NCBI GenBank assembly: GCA_008711295.1
Contig: VUYV01000016.1
Span: forward strand, 2,895,831 to 2,959,830
DNA: 64,000 nucleotides
From: Anarhynchus alexandrinus
Lineage: Eukaryota; Chordata; Aves; Charadriiformes; Charadriidae
Direction: 5' to 3'
Shown: one piece after another, positions 11,974-24,200 of the stretch
Layout: each line of letters begins with the position of its first letter
Numbering within the stretch: the first letter of the stretch is position 1
Notes under the pieces: model-generated
Databases searched by the model: none
The model's input: only the letters and a program-made list of their open reading frames with translations
Told to the model about the DNA's origin: nothing
Translations under genes and position numbers: made by a program

Positions 11974-13380
11974 TCATAGGACCATCCCTGCCTTGCCATC
12001 TTCAAGGGCTTGGAGGAGTCGCTGCCCAAAAGGAGTTTGAAGGAGGAAGCTTGGCGTGGGTGCTGTAGGGAGCTGTACAGTAAAAGCCTGATGGTGCTAG
12101 CCAAAATTATTTCCTGAAAGCATAAAGAAAAGGACAGCATTTTAGGAAGGGATCTGAAAAGGAGGACAAGGCTTTTATGTGAAGTGTGATAGGAAGGAGG
12201 CAGTGGATAGAGGAGACAAGAGACATCACAGAAGCTGTGGCAGATGCAGCCTCTCCCAGAGCTGGGCTGGAAAGGGGGGTACCTCACTGCCTGCCAGGGT
12301 GGAAGGAAATGGGGCAATGCGAAAGAATGGTGTGGGCCATCTGCCTCCAAACACCCTGACATACAAAAAACATCCATTCCAGGTACAACAAGTAGCAGTA
12401 ACAAGGAATTAGTTTGCAACAAGCCTGGTCCCTACACCTGCCTTTTGACTACCATTAAGGAAAAAAAAAAACAACAAAAAAAAAAACACTGCAAGGTTAA
12501 CGATAAGTCATTTCCAAAGAGCTGAGCCACTACTGATGCATCTGATCTGTGGAGAAAACTGTTTGAAGTGGGGTAGCATGCCTGTGTCCTTCCCACCCGG
12601 GCCACCCATGCCCCAGCATCTCTGGACTGAGTGGGTACAAGCACAGAGGATGCAGATAGGTTGGACAAGATGCCTCCAGGTCCACGCTCCAGCAGCTGCT
12701 TTCATCCTGCACATCTATCTGAGAAAGAGACTGCTGGAGGGGACCCTTGCTGGCCACAGGAGGCATCATTAGAGCCACGAGCTGGCCTTCAAACTACTGG
12801 TTTTGCACTCCGGAGAAATGAAGAACTGTAAGAAGGAAGAACAAGAATGAATAAATACCCAGTTCTGGTCTGCCTAGACAGGTAATGTATGGAGGGGTCA
12901 CACGTGTGTTGGGGGGTTGCAGTGCATTTCCCTTTTGAAATTGGCGGTCCCAGCTATTACGTGACAATTATCTGCGAATTCAGATTTACGAGATTCCTCG
13001 CCCAGCCAATAAAACCAGGAGAGAAATATAGAGATGTCCATAAATGACATATTTTCATGCTTTGTGCAACCCGTCTCTGCAAAGCGCTTTTGAACAGCTA
13101 AGCAATTTACATCTAATAGCAAAGTGTTTTTTAATCAGTCAGATCAATTTGTGAAGAATTGGTACATTAGGTATAGCCATATAGCAGAGATCCTTATAGC
13201 AAAGGTTTAGAAGTAATTGCTCCCTGACCCACTGAACACTGTATTACTATAGAAGTTTGTATTCTATTAAGAGTTAATAAGTGACCAAAATCTAGACTAA
13301 TACACTGTCAGGGTTCATTATCATTACAGGTTCTTGCTATTTTTCCAGTGTCTTTTGCTCTGCCCTTCTTGCTACATATG
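11974..13380. other. Unique non-coding sequence with an A-rich tract
   Basis: No gene recognised. An A-rich simple tract lies at about 12,460-12,487. The stretch about 12,915-13,150, with 'ttacgtgacaattatctgc' and 'ccataaatgacatattttc', is complex and repeat-free and could be part of a regulatory element. That is inference only. Confidence 0.5.
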
Positions 13381-13760
13381 GAAAACCTATATCAAGATGG
13401 TTGTCATGGCAATGAAAAGATTTGCATGTGTCTTATCTATCTATTTAAATACCTTCTTATGGTTTATAACTACCATAATACATCCCTCCAGCCCTGCTCA
13501 TTGCTAATTTAGAGCTAGCCCAGTGTGTCTGAGGTCAGCAGTACCATCGAAAGCATGTTGTCTAGACAACTCTGAAGCTACTGTCCATGGGGTAATTGTT
13601 TTATGCAAATAAAAAAGTACAATGGTGACATGCTCATCCATGACTGGCGCAATCTGCTTGTGCCGGGGCTGGACCAAGTCCGTAATCACGTGCCTGGCAA
13701 GAGCATTTTCTGCTGCATCCATCAGCCAGGGCTGCATTGGTTTGATGGTCTTTTTTGATG
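13381..13760. promoter_or_regulatory. Candidate conserved regulatory segment (RFX and POU sites)
   Basis: Complex sequence with a near-consensus RFX X-box, GTTGTCATGGCAAT (13,400-13,413), seven bases from an exact POU octamer ATTTGCAT (13,420-13,427). A second octamer ATGCAAAT (13,603-13,610) sits beside a homeodomain-like GGTAATTG. RFX factors bind paired GTTGCC/GGCAAC halves and POU factors bind ATGCAAAT. The clustering is seen directly; enhancer activity is inferred. No coding potential is evident in the longer minus-strand frames here. Confidence 0.3.
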
Positions 13761-16700
13761 CCGGTCAGGCCTGAAGCTGGTTTGAGATGAGGCTGATACT
13801 CTAAAAAGAGACACTGAAAAATCTGCTCTGTGTGCGCACGTGTGCGTGCAATTTTAGAGAATTGAAGAAAACCTGCCAAAACCACTCTCCTCATGTAAGT
13901 TACTAATTTCTGGAAGGGTGAATGAAAGATCACTTTGCACCCAGTGCAATGGCACAAGCACATAAGCATATCACGTTTGGTACCAAGGTCTTTTGGGAGG
14001 GTATTAAATTTTAAAAACAACTCAGTTAAGATTTCAATGGATTGTACTAAAATGATCCAAACTTTGTACCAAACACAAATCTAAGTTCTTCCTTTCTCCA
14101 TGTCTTTGTAACTCAGATATTTCCATCAAAACACACTGGACTGAGAGTGCTCTTTGAGAAGACCCCATGGAAGACAAGGAAATATTTTGCACACAGAGCA
14201 GAAACCGCTCTTCATCAACAGAGAGAGCAATACCTGCATTACTCTGCTTCCCTCTTGTCTTTTTCTCCTTCAGGAGTTCATGCTTTGCTGCTACATTCAA
14301 ATGACTGCAAAGGTAAATATGGCTATTACTGCATAAATCCATAATGCACACAAGGCAGCATGCAGTTTGAAAACACAAAGAGAGGTAACAACAGCAACAA
14401 TCACCAAGAAAGACTATCTCTGAAATCCAAAAAACCAGACTCTTCATTCTTCTCTAATCTCCCTGGCTCAGGGTTGTGTCTTTTTAGGATGTCCACAGAT
14501 TAAAACTGCTTTTTCAAGTACTTCAAGATCTACTAAGGATTTATTTTCCGGCAAATTGTACGCTGTTGCCACCAGAGATTAATAATAATATTGGAAATGT
14601 TTAATAATTCGGTAATTGACTGATTTGTTACCAGTATTTGAATTGCTTGACCACACTTACAGATTAGAAATGTATTTTTTCTCAAGATAATTTATATTTG
14701 TATTCACAGTCTGAAGAAATGCCACCTATTCCTGCAGCAGTAAATCAGGAACCATTTACCCTGCCAATACAGTTAGACAATGTTTACGTGCAGGACTACA
14801 TTCATTGTTTGACTAATCTGTAAGGGGTAGATTTTCAATTGCATTTCAATAGCTCATCTACTTCAGACTGTTGTGAACTTTCTAAAGATGTGTTTTCACT
14901 TATAATAGCAGATCTTGGAGTGTAGTAATCTGGAATTGAAGTTTCAGTGACAGATTTATTCAACTAGCATTTTGCATGAGGCATTACTGCAAACATTATT
15001 TTATATGTGTGAGTGTGTGTGTGAGTGTATAAATATATTATACATATATATATATAGATCTGACAAAACCTTCGAAAGATAATTTCTGCAATTTAGAAAA
15101 CTAAGGATTTCAAGTCAAGCATCAGTTTCCGGGTGTTTTTCATAATGGATTTCACAGCAGATGACCTGACAGCTAATCTCATGATCTGAATTGCGCTCTG
15201 CCGCACATATCCAAACAAACTGCCGTCAGACCCTCAAAGGATTGCCCTGCTTTCACATGCCACGGCTGCAAGTCCGCGCCGTAAATGTCCAGAGGTCCAG
15301 ACTGACCTCCTCACCCCCCGTCTGGGAAACATTCCTCCTCCCGGCAGCTCATTCTTGCCAACAAACAGAGCAGGACCAGTGGGCACTCGCTGAAAAGGGA
15401 CAAGAGAGGGGCCATGAATGGAGTGTGTCTGGTACAACAATGCCAGACAATGCCTGTGAATGGGGTTGCAAACCATGCTCCTGTTAAGAGGGGCTGCCAG
15501 CAGCTTCCCTGCCCCCTCTCCCCCTCCCTTTAAGGGTCTCTGCTCCCCTTTTGAAAATATATTAGACCCCAAAGCCATACCAAATACGTGGACAAAGTCA
15601 ATAAGTGCTGTGTTTCAGAAGGGGAGGGCACTTGCTAGCAGTGCCTATAACTATATAATGTCTCTGGCACGCCTCCCTCCCTGCGCCACCTGCTCTGTGT
15701 GCCATTAAAAATGGTGGCAAGGACAAAAGTGAAGCAAAAATTTGAGGTGCTCTTCCTGCATTTGGGTGAGGGCAAAAGCACCAGTGTCCCTCCAGGATGG
15801 GCCACTGGCCTCCATTTTTGGCCTTTTTTGAAAAGCAAGACAAGCACACCACTAATTAGGTGTGGGGTTCAGACCTGGCTTTATTTCTTTTTTTTTTTTT
15901 AAGTTGTGGGTTTTGGAGGAAAACAAAGGGAAAAAAAAGAAACCATGTATCTACACTATAACATGCTTCTCCCACCTAATTCATAGCGAAGGCAATGACT
16001 TACTTAGCAGTGAAGATAAGATAAATGCATAATGCTCTAAGAAGTTCTACAGGATATGGCTAAGCTCTCACTTCAGTTATGCTCAAGAAAATAACTCTTC
16101 TGAAATCAGGGAGAGAGTCCAAATTTCACTGGTGAAGGTAAGACGAGTATCCAACCCTGAGTCCTAAAGAATTTTGGAAAGCATTTGGGCAGAAATATTG
16201 TCTTACCTAAGAACATATGAAGTTTCATCAGAAATACTCAACAAAAATTAAACTGAAAACATATTTCTAATACTTATTACTAGTACTAATTTTGAGTGAT
16301 CATTATGTCTACAAGATGAGCCTTTGGTACTGCACTTACCCTCTGGTCCACAGTGGTGCAAAACTGAAACAAAAAAAAAGAAATTACAGAGCCACTCAGC
16401 AAGTACAGTACGAAGCCCTCCTCCCAAGAGGCTCTGTGAGCTTCAGAAAGGCCATTCTGGGTATTGAATCAAAGGCAAGGGAGCTACAGGTAGGTAACCC
16501 ACAGTATACTCCTTAGTAATTTGAGATTTCTCATCTGGGGAACCCACCAGTAACTATTTCTACATCTGCAAATGCCCTTTGGGATGGGAGTTACTGGCTC
16601 AAGGTAGGATGATAGGGTTGGCTGAGACTGGGGATCTTACTAATACGCAAAAATCCTTCAAAGACTGGGAGCTTTCAGGATCAAAAACGCCCTGGCTGAC

Positions 16701-17448
16701 TGACTCGTCCACCTATGCTTCTCTGTCTGCAGAACTCTGCCTGGGTCTATCTGCAAAACAAAACTTCCTGCCCGTATTTTAGATAGTTTCCTGAAAGCAT
16801 ATTTTAGATGTGACTGTCCAGACTGACCTTGCCAGACCTCTATCAGCAGCTAATTTAAGCCAGCTAAAAAAACCATAGGTGGTAACAGCAAGGGGGGGTA
16901 GCAGAGGGGCACCAATGCCATCTGCAAGAGCAACTGCAAGAGCAAGTTTGTTCCTACTTGGGCCAAGCCGTAGAAGAGATCTACTAGATTGTTTCCTGGT
17001 GTCAGCGAGGCCCCCAGAGCCAGCACAAAAGCTACAGTTTGCTGGGAAAGCAGCCTGACAGCTTAGGGAAAAAATAAAAATAAAACATAAAATAAATAAA
17101 ATTAAAAAGCACCTTGGACTGCAAAGCCCAGCACTGGCTCCAGCTGCTTCATGAAAAGCAAACGGACAGGAAAACCGAACGCGACCCACCATGGGGCGAG
17201 TCCTGGCTGCAGGGGTCCCGGTGGGGCCAGTCCCACGACAGCCCCCTCCCTGGGCGCGCGGCCGCAGAGCTGCCGTGTCCAGCTCAGCCCTTCTGCCGGA
17301 GCATCCCCCGGGACGGTGGGCAGCTGGGGGTGAGATAAAGCAGACTCCAGACTGTTTTATCTTATGCAGGGGGCTGGCCCCAGGAGCAGGAAAGCGTAAA
17401 GGTGGTTTAAAAACCACAGCTTTTTTTTGTTGTTGGGTTGTGGGGTTT
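13761..17448. other. Unique non-coding sequence with a TG/TA microsatellite
   Basis: No gene recognised. A mixed (TG)n/(TA)n microsatellite is listed separately. T-rich and A-rich runs occur near 15,889-15,900 and 15,931-15,938. The last 300 bp are more GC- and CpG-rich (about 17,170-17,330) without a recognisable exon. Confidence 0.55.
15003..15057 (+). repeat. (TG)n/(TA)n microsatellite
   Basis: Interrupted TG repeats (about 15,006-15,028) run into TA-rich repeats ending with an (AT) run at about 15,045-15,056. Likely length-polymorphic. Confidence 0.85.
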
Positions 17449-17737
17449 TTTCCCTCTCCGAACATCTGGGCCTCTCCTGGAGTGTGTGCTGTGGGCAGAG
17501 AAGACCCTCTGGCCCTGAACCTGCAATGCCCAGAGGACAGTCAACGTTTCCGCGACTCTGAGCAGATAAAAATACAGGGGGGTGGAACGGGGNTTTCCCT
17601 CTCCGAACATCTGGGCCTCTCCTGGAGTGTGTGCTGTGGGCAGAGAAGACCCTCTGGCCCTGAACCTGCAATGCCCAGAGGACAGTCAACATTTCCGCGA
17701 CTCTGAGCAGATAAAAATACTGAGGGGTGGAACGGGG
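17449..17737 (+). repeat. 145-bp near-identical duplication split by one N (likely assembly artefact)
   Basis: Copy one (17,449-17,592) and copy two (17,594-17,737) both begin TTTCCCTCTCCGAACATCTG and end AACGGGG, with a single N at 17,593 between them. They differ at only a few positions (for example CAACGTTTCC against CAACATTTCC, and a small difference in the G-rich stretch before the final GGTGGAACGGGG). A one-base gap flanked by the same sequence is the signature of two contig ends laid side by side instead of merged. The first contig stops exactly where a long G-quadruplex motif begins in the second. Confidence 0.85.
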
Positions 17738-17757
17738 GGTGGGGGGAGGGAGGTGGG
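17734..17757 (+). other. G-quadruplex motif
   Basis: Four G runs of 6, 6, 3 and 3 are separated by loops of T, A and AGGT. This meets the usual G4 pattern with short loops and so should be stable. It coincides with the point where the upstream contig ends, so it may have blocked sequencing. Confidence 0.75.
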
Positions 17758-18349
17758 AAGTTAAAACAAAAAGGAGAAATATTTCTTTAAAATGCATGCC
17801 CCTATCTGTTTAGAATAAATATTTCTGTTGTATGGAGGGATTTTAAACACCCAACAGGAGCTAGATTTGCAGTTAAATTCAGTAAGATTGGGCTGCACTG
17901 GTCTAGGAATATGCCAGTCCGGACAGAAGTAACTCAGCTCTTCCTATGCGTTCAGAGGCAACATCCCTGCGCAACGGTGACCTCCAGAGCTTTACATCCC
18001 GGAGACAAAGTGACCTCCCCTTCTCCCCTGCTCACCCCACAAGCTCAGCCCCAGCCAGCAGCTGCCGCCAGCCCCGGAGAGCGAGACAGGGATGGAGGGA
18101 GGGGAAGAACCTTCCCCTCCTCCCCAGGCTCGTAACCAGCTAAGTTTTTGTCTCGTTATGCCTTTGAACGTAAGTAAATCCAAATAACTGGGCAGTAATG
18201 AATTATAAATGGAACAAAAATGAATATACTATTAATACTACTCCCAGAAGGGGATAAAAGGGATCAGCAGCTTTATCCCATGGTGCAGCTGAGAACTGAC
18301 AGGCAGGCTGGGCTGACATTCAGAGGCCACTCTGTTTTCATAAGGGAAA
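17758..18349. other. Unique non-coding sequence
   Basis: AT-rich until about 17,930, then a GC-richer stretch (18,030-18,130) with several CpGs. No gene or repeat recognised. Confidence 0.5.
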
Positions 18350-18800
18350 GAAAAATCCCTGGCGAAGGCAAGGCGATATTTTAACCGCTCCTGCGGCCCC
18401 ACGCTCGAGAGCCCCGTCTGCAGCCCCGCGCACCACGGCTCAATCCAGCAGACCGTGGCTCCTTCCCCTAATATAATCGCTTGTAAGAGGCACAGTCCTA
18501 AAATGGATGCAGAGAGGATGCTCTTGCTTTGCAAGCACACAAGCTCTCCCTCTGCTTCTTCGGTGAAATATGCTCATATAAAAGAGGGAGTAAACAAAAT
18601 TCGGTGCTTAACAATCTCCAGGCCCTTCGGCGCTCCCGCAGACCGACCCCTACGGCTGCCACGGGGCGATGGAGAGGAAAAACAAAGCCGAAAGCACAGC
18701 CTGCCCCGGCGCTGACCTTCCCGCAGCCAGGTGCCGTGAGGCACCCGGGCCTCCGATAACGCCCTGGCGCGGCCGGCGCTGCTGCTCTGCAAGAATGCCG
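18350..18800. promoter_or_regulatory. CpG-rich block
   Basis: Two CpG-dense pieces (18,356-18,450 with about 11 CpGs, and 18,610-18,800 with about 20) are separated by about 150 bp of ordinary sequence. The second contains 'ggcgcggccggcgctgctgc'. Density this high in an otherwise CpG-poor window suggests an unmethylated promoter or enhancer. I found no convincing exon or core promoter, so direction and product are unknown. Confidence 0.4.
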
Positions 18801-21164
18801 GGAGATAAGGGCAGTGTTTTCTGAATTATTTCCTATGAGCAGGTTTGAGAGAGGGGAAGGGGTGCAGCCACATGGCGAGGGAACCCCTACCTCCTCGCTC
18901 TCTCTGTAGATGATCCGTGGGGATCATCTCCGATTTTTATTTTCAACCCCTCCCTCAAGACTGATCTGGAAAGCTGCTAAGCACCGTGGACCCCTCTAAT
19001 CCTCAGGCATTGGGGAAAGCAAACTGGATGCACACTTAAAGTCTTTTATACACTTTGAAGTGCAGTTAAACTCCATCAGGTGCTGAAATCCGGGAGGCTT
19101 CAATCTGAGGTACAGTAGGCACTTCCACAGTTTTTCACGTATTCAGTTCTAGTGCCTCTCTGGCCACAGTGCCTGCAAGGGGCAGCTGGCTCCGGGGCAC
19201 ACTCCTGCACCCAGTGTAGCCCAGCTGAGCCAGTGCCTCCAGGACCAACCCACGGGTTGGTCTGTAATGCAGCAAACAGAAGAAAAAATAAACTTTGGTG
19301 ATGGTCTGCAGTGGAGTTTCTTTGGTCATTAGTCTCATTACAAATTTCTACAGATTTCCAATTTTTTTTTCCTAAAGGCGATTCTCTCCCACTTGCTGTG
19401 GGAAAAGCCTGCAGAAACCACAAAGTCAAAACTGCACAGAGCGAGGGAGCTGGGCAAACCAGTAGAAATAGTTTTGCTTTTCTCTCACCTTCTGCAGTGC
19501 CAGTAATGTCTGATGCCACTCACAACACAGCAGGTACACGGAGATTTGGGGGAAGCACTTGTGCTGAGACACTGTGGCAGGGGCTTGGTCCTGCTGCATT
19601 AAAGCCAGCATGGAGCTTTACCTTGACATGGGTGGGACCAGGATGGAGACACCAGCGTATTCAGTTCAAAACAGGTCCAAAAGTTTGGAAAGCAGCAGGA
19701 GGTCATTTTCAAAAGTGACTTGGCTAATTTGGGCAGGAAGGAAGGAGGTGCTTCTTTTTTGAGGGTGTTTAACTGGAATTGCTTGAAAGGGGACATTTTC
19801 TTAAAGATAGGCATATGCTTGGGCTGAAATCAGCCTCCCCAATGTGCTTTCATCATCATCTCTGTCTTTGACTTGGCATGATCAATTTTACCACAAATGA
19901 ATCATTCCTAGGTTAATCTTTCTGCTGCCTTCCCCCTGCCCCATGGCAAAGCAGGCACGTTCTGCCTGCTAGCACCCCAGGAGACACCGAGATAAATAGC
20001 CATATAGGGATTGAAGTTGGATCATCGATAGCATTTCAAGCAAAGGAAGAAAAAAAAAGAAACCTCCAGCCACGTCAGATGAAGACGATCCAACACTTCC
20101 CAGAGCCCTCGGTGACACTAATGCTGTTTACTAGTGTGCTTATGTCACTCTCTGCCCTTATCAGGATTAGATCATTTGAAATAACAAATTGCCATTCCTT
20201 CACCAATAGTTTGGAAACAGCACCAGCCTGTGCCTTCACCCCAACGTCTCACAGCCCACGGCTTATCTGACAACTAGCAGGTTATTTCATGGCTAGCATC
20301 AGGTTAGCATAGCAGGGAAGTGTCCACACAAGATGGAATGTGGATGCAGACAGCACTCACCTAAACTAATGCAGGGATAAAAGCAGCCAACATAGCTCCT
20401 TTCACTGCCCAATGATCAAGGCATACAAAGTTCACTTTCAATATCTAATGTAAAAATTCAAATAAAACCCCTCTTTATCAAGTGCTAGAAGCTTACCTGC
20501 ATATATTATTTTCACATATGACCTTATCCACTTGAGTCTTTTTTTGATACAGAAAGCCATCCCTGGCCATCAGGATTTGCTCACTTAAGCACGTTCCGTT
20601 TAGCATTTAAGCATCTGTGCATGGGTGGCTGTGAGCAGCCTCTCTTTTCATAGTTGCGGTACAATAGGGCTTGTGGGTCTGGTGAAGATCAGGTTGAGCA
20701 GGTGCGCATCCACATTGCATAAGCCAAACTGAAATAAAGTACCTGTCTGCAAGGCTTGAGGGTGGTCTTGCTCCTGAGCTTCCCTGCCCTCCCACAGACA
20801 TTTCCACCTGCACAGTGGTGGGACGCTGCTCCCACCGCTGCATGGCACACGGTGAGGCAAAGGGAGATATTTGGAGCCAGGTGATTAATGGGGCTGGGTT
20901 TTAGTCCCTGTCCCCATAGGGAAGCTGCAGGCCTCAGAGAGAGCCGGGAGGAGATGCTCTTCACCCTGAAGCTGGCAGCAGTGACAAACTGTCCTCCAGC
21001 TGTTACCCATGACCTGATGTCCCCAACATGTTGCTGTCCCCAACCTGTTGGCCCATGCCCTGCTGCTCCTGCCTAACCCGCTACCCCCAGCCCACTTGTC
21101 CCAGGATGGCTGGGTACCCCCAGCCATCAGCAGCAGCTCCCCATCCCACAGCCAGGGTACCGCC
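18801..21164. other. Unique non-coding sequence
   Basis: No gene recognised. A short hairpin, GACCAACCC-AC-GGGTTGGTC, lies at 19,243-19,262. A 19-bp tandem, TGTCCCCAAC(A/C)TGTTG, occurs near 21,018-21,052. A half fold-back repeat at 20,572-20,627 is listed separately. Confidence 0.5.
20572..20627 (+). repeat. Half copy of a sauropsid fold-back repeat (tentative)
   Basis: The string GCTCACTTAAGCACGTTCCG followed by TTTAAGCATCTGTGCATGGG has the spacing of one arm of a dispersed palindromic repeat ('gcacttaagcacgtgctta...ttaagcatgtga'). A fuller copy lies at 53,573-53,687. The opposite arm is not recognisable here. Confidence 0.4.
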
Positions 21165-21205
21165 GTAACCATGGAGACCAGCCCAGCTTTGGTCACCATG
21201 GAAAC
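21165..21205. promoter_or_regulatory. Tandem pair of RFX X-box-like sites
   Basis: GTAACCATGGAGAC (21,165-21,178) and GTCACCATGGAAAC (21,192-21,205) both fit the X-box pattern GTNRCC-AT-GGNNAC, with 27 bp between starts. RFX factors bind such imperfect palindromes. The pair sits in GC-richer sequence with no visible gene. The motif match is direct; binding is inferred. Confidence 0.4.
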
Positions 21206-24200
21206 ACCCAGAGGTTCTCAGGTTGGCGATGCTCAGACACTGGGGGGAGCGGCAAGGAAGCTGTGTCCCCCGCTGATGGCACAGGGGCAAGAGCATGACC
21301 CTGACCCTGGGAAAACCAACAAACCCCAAGCAAGCATCATAGAGGACACACAGAAACACCACACGTATCTTCCTCCTTTCCCTTGTGCAACGTGGTCTTC
21401 CACCAAGAGGGGTTAAATTTCCCAAAGAAACCCCAAGAAGAGAAAAGAAAATGTGTCTTTTCATGACAACACTGAGTGGTACCATAAAACTTTGTCACAG
21501 CTGCACTGGCTGGCTCCAGCTCACAAACAGCACAGGTCCAGTGCTGCTGCCTTGCGAGACTAACAGAGTCCTGAGGCCTGAATAAGCACCTAAACCGCTT
21601 AAAAACTAACTTTCTCCAAAGGATACTAAATGTTAATTGTCATTGTTGCTGCTCTCCCCCCATGATGTTTTTTTGCATGAGAAGGAAAATGCTCATTTCT
21701 ACCAAGATAGAGTCACCCAGGTTCATTTTAGGATACATATGTGCCTATGTACTGATGAATTTATTTACTACTCTATTGGACACGCACCCAGCCCTAATTG
21801 TCAGGCTGTGTCCATTTAGGTCATGGAAGAGTGGGTCAAAAATTACTAGAAAGAAAATAATTTCTGGATGATATTTCTATTACAACTTAAAGAAGCCTTC
21901 TATACGCTGGGCTCTGTCAGTAGCACAATACGGCATTGCATCTCCACTGCCCCTGACCACGGGTAGCAGGGGAATATTCTAGTAATTATATCAAATCCCC
22001 AGTGCGTTTTAAGGTGAACTATCTAGAATAACCAATTTTAATAGCGTGTCACTCTTCCGTCTCATAAAGTAGGAGTGAATGGGCTGTAACAGATGCAATG
22101 GGCAGACCCACTCATACCAGGATGCAGGGGGTTACCTACCCTCATGAGGGATTTAATTACCAGGATTTGTACACACACACACCCCTTGGTGCCCACCACC
22201 ACGAATATCCCGATCCTCGCCTCTCTGCCTGAGTTTCCTGCTTTAGCCCAACTGCCTGCTGTTCATTAATCTGCCGTGCTCTCAAGGAAAACAGCATTCC
22301 TCCAAAAAAGAAAAGTGAAACGGAATATAAAATTTCAAACTTGAACTTAAGGCACTAAAACTTGGCTTTATATTTTAATGGTGAAAATGTTGTCTTTGCT
22401 AAAAGAGCCCCCCAAAATCTACAGGACCTGAAAGAGATAAGGAAGTTAAGTTTTTTCCTCTCTGCACCCAAATGTCTTCTACTGACTGTAAAATCTGTAG
22501 GGACATCCTTGCAAAATACTACAAATTACCAGAACAGACTTCAAAGCAACTAAGTTAATATTAGCATTTTTCATAACGTTACAATTATTTTATTGTGTTA
22601 TAAAACCTTACGAATGATTTAAAAGTGGGGTTTTTTGTATTAATATTACAGACTAGGCAAATAAGTTGCATGATTTCAAGGCTGCAGCTACAAATGGTGA
22701 ATTGACCAACTGAACCAGGGTTTGCCCCATTGGCATCTATGCATGTGACAAGCAGCCTACAGCCATATGCTTTCCTGACAAACGTTAGCTTGCAGGGCTT
22801 CAGAGGCAGCTTTTAAAAGAAAAATTTAAACTACACCAAGTGTACAGTGCTACTAAAAAATCACTTTCCACAGATTGACTAAATAGCTACTCTATTAGTC
22901 AGCTTAGAAGCAAATGAGTCCAATTCGATAAAGTCCCAGCATCCAAGGTACAGACACCTATAATTCCTAGAAATAGAGGTCAATCTTGATGAGAACATAC
23001 CTAGGATTTCTGCCTACAGAAAAAAAAAAGACCACTTCCAAAAACCCCAGAGCACTAGCCCCTAATTTTAACATTTTTTTTTGAGTGGAAATACTGTTGG
23101 GGTTTTTTGTTTTAAGGATGCAGTGTGATATTATTTCCCTTATTATTTGACTAATGAAAAATAGTTTAGCTTAAAAAAGTATTTGTCACACCCTCTGCAT
23201 TCAGCACTTTGCTACCTACAGAAATGGTTTAATTACATAGATCTTGTCTGCAAGGTCAGTAAGAAGAAAATGAAAGGGAGTCTGATCCTGATTTACTGTG
23301 ACACCCTTTCCCTACTATAGTACTGCTAAAAGTGGTTTTCCATTATAACATAATTTATATTCACTTTAAAGATACTTCATGGGGCACAGAGAAATGTGGG
23401 CTCCATTGAGGATGGCACAAGCAAATTCTAGCTATGAGAACTTCACCTGGCATAAAAGAACTGTGTTATGAACTGAAATAAGGTCCGGAATAAAAGATAG
23501 ACCCCTAAAAAACTGGTTAACTTCAGTGTTTTGTGTACAAAGTTAAATTTCCTAGTTTTCTGCTCTACCTAAGTAGAAGTAGCAAAAATCAAGACTTTGA
23601 GAATATCTTACGCCTTGCTCCTCCTTGTCTCAACCAGATCCTATGGATGTTAATTGTGCAAAATGCCTGTTGCAAGTAATTCATGGGACTCCCGTTTGTG
23701 GTGTGTGAAATTTGCCATGCTGAATCCTGAGGTTGCCCCAGGGCTGCAGAGAGCTGCCAACAGGGTGCAAGGACACCTCTGCTGCCCTGTACCTTGCCAT
23801 CAGTGTTGGCTTTACCAGCATAGGTTGAGCCATCAAAACACAGCTTTCGTCAAGGAAGAGGGCCCAACACCTCCCAGGTGGCCCTTTGCCAACACAGTGC
23901 TTGCGCAGACTTTCACTGAGGTCTTGTTTCGGAAAAGCGACTGCAAGGCAGGTTTCACGTTTTTCTGCAGGGCTGGAGGGTCAGGAAGGAGAAATTCTCC
24001 AAAGCAAAATAGTCAGAGAGAAAAAAACCCTTAAAGAGGAAGCAGGCTGTGGCTACAGGAAAGCATATTTCTTTAAAAACACCTCAGGAAGTTATGTTAC
24101 TTTAAATTTTTCAGCTGCCGCCCTCTGAAGAAGCACGCGTTTCACTTTATCGTGTAAAGGAAAGAGTAAATTGAGCACCATAAATCGGAGTTGTGCTTAC

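Noticed and set aside
11919..12422. 167-residue minus-strand open frame
   Set aside because: Its 3' end lies in the antisense of the CR1 tail and the rest shows no domain or splice signals.
16779..17465. 228-residue open frame on the minus strand
   Set aside because: It runs through a GC-rich stretch into the duplicated contig end. It mixes low-complexity and unrelated hydrophobic segments and has no domain I recognise. GC-rich DNA yields such frames by chance.
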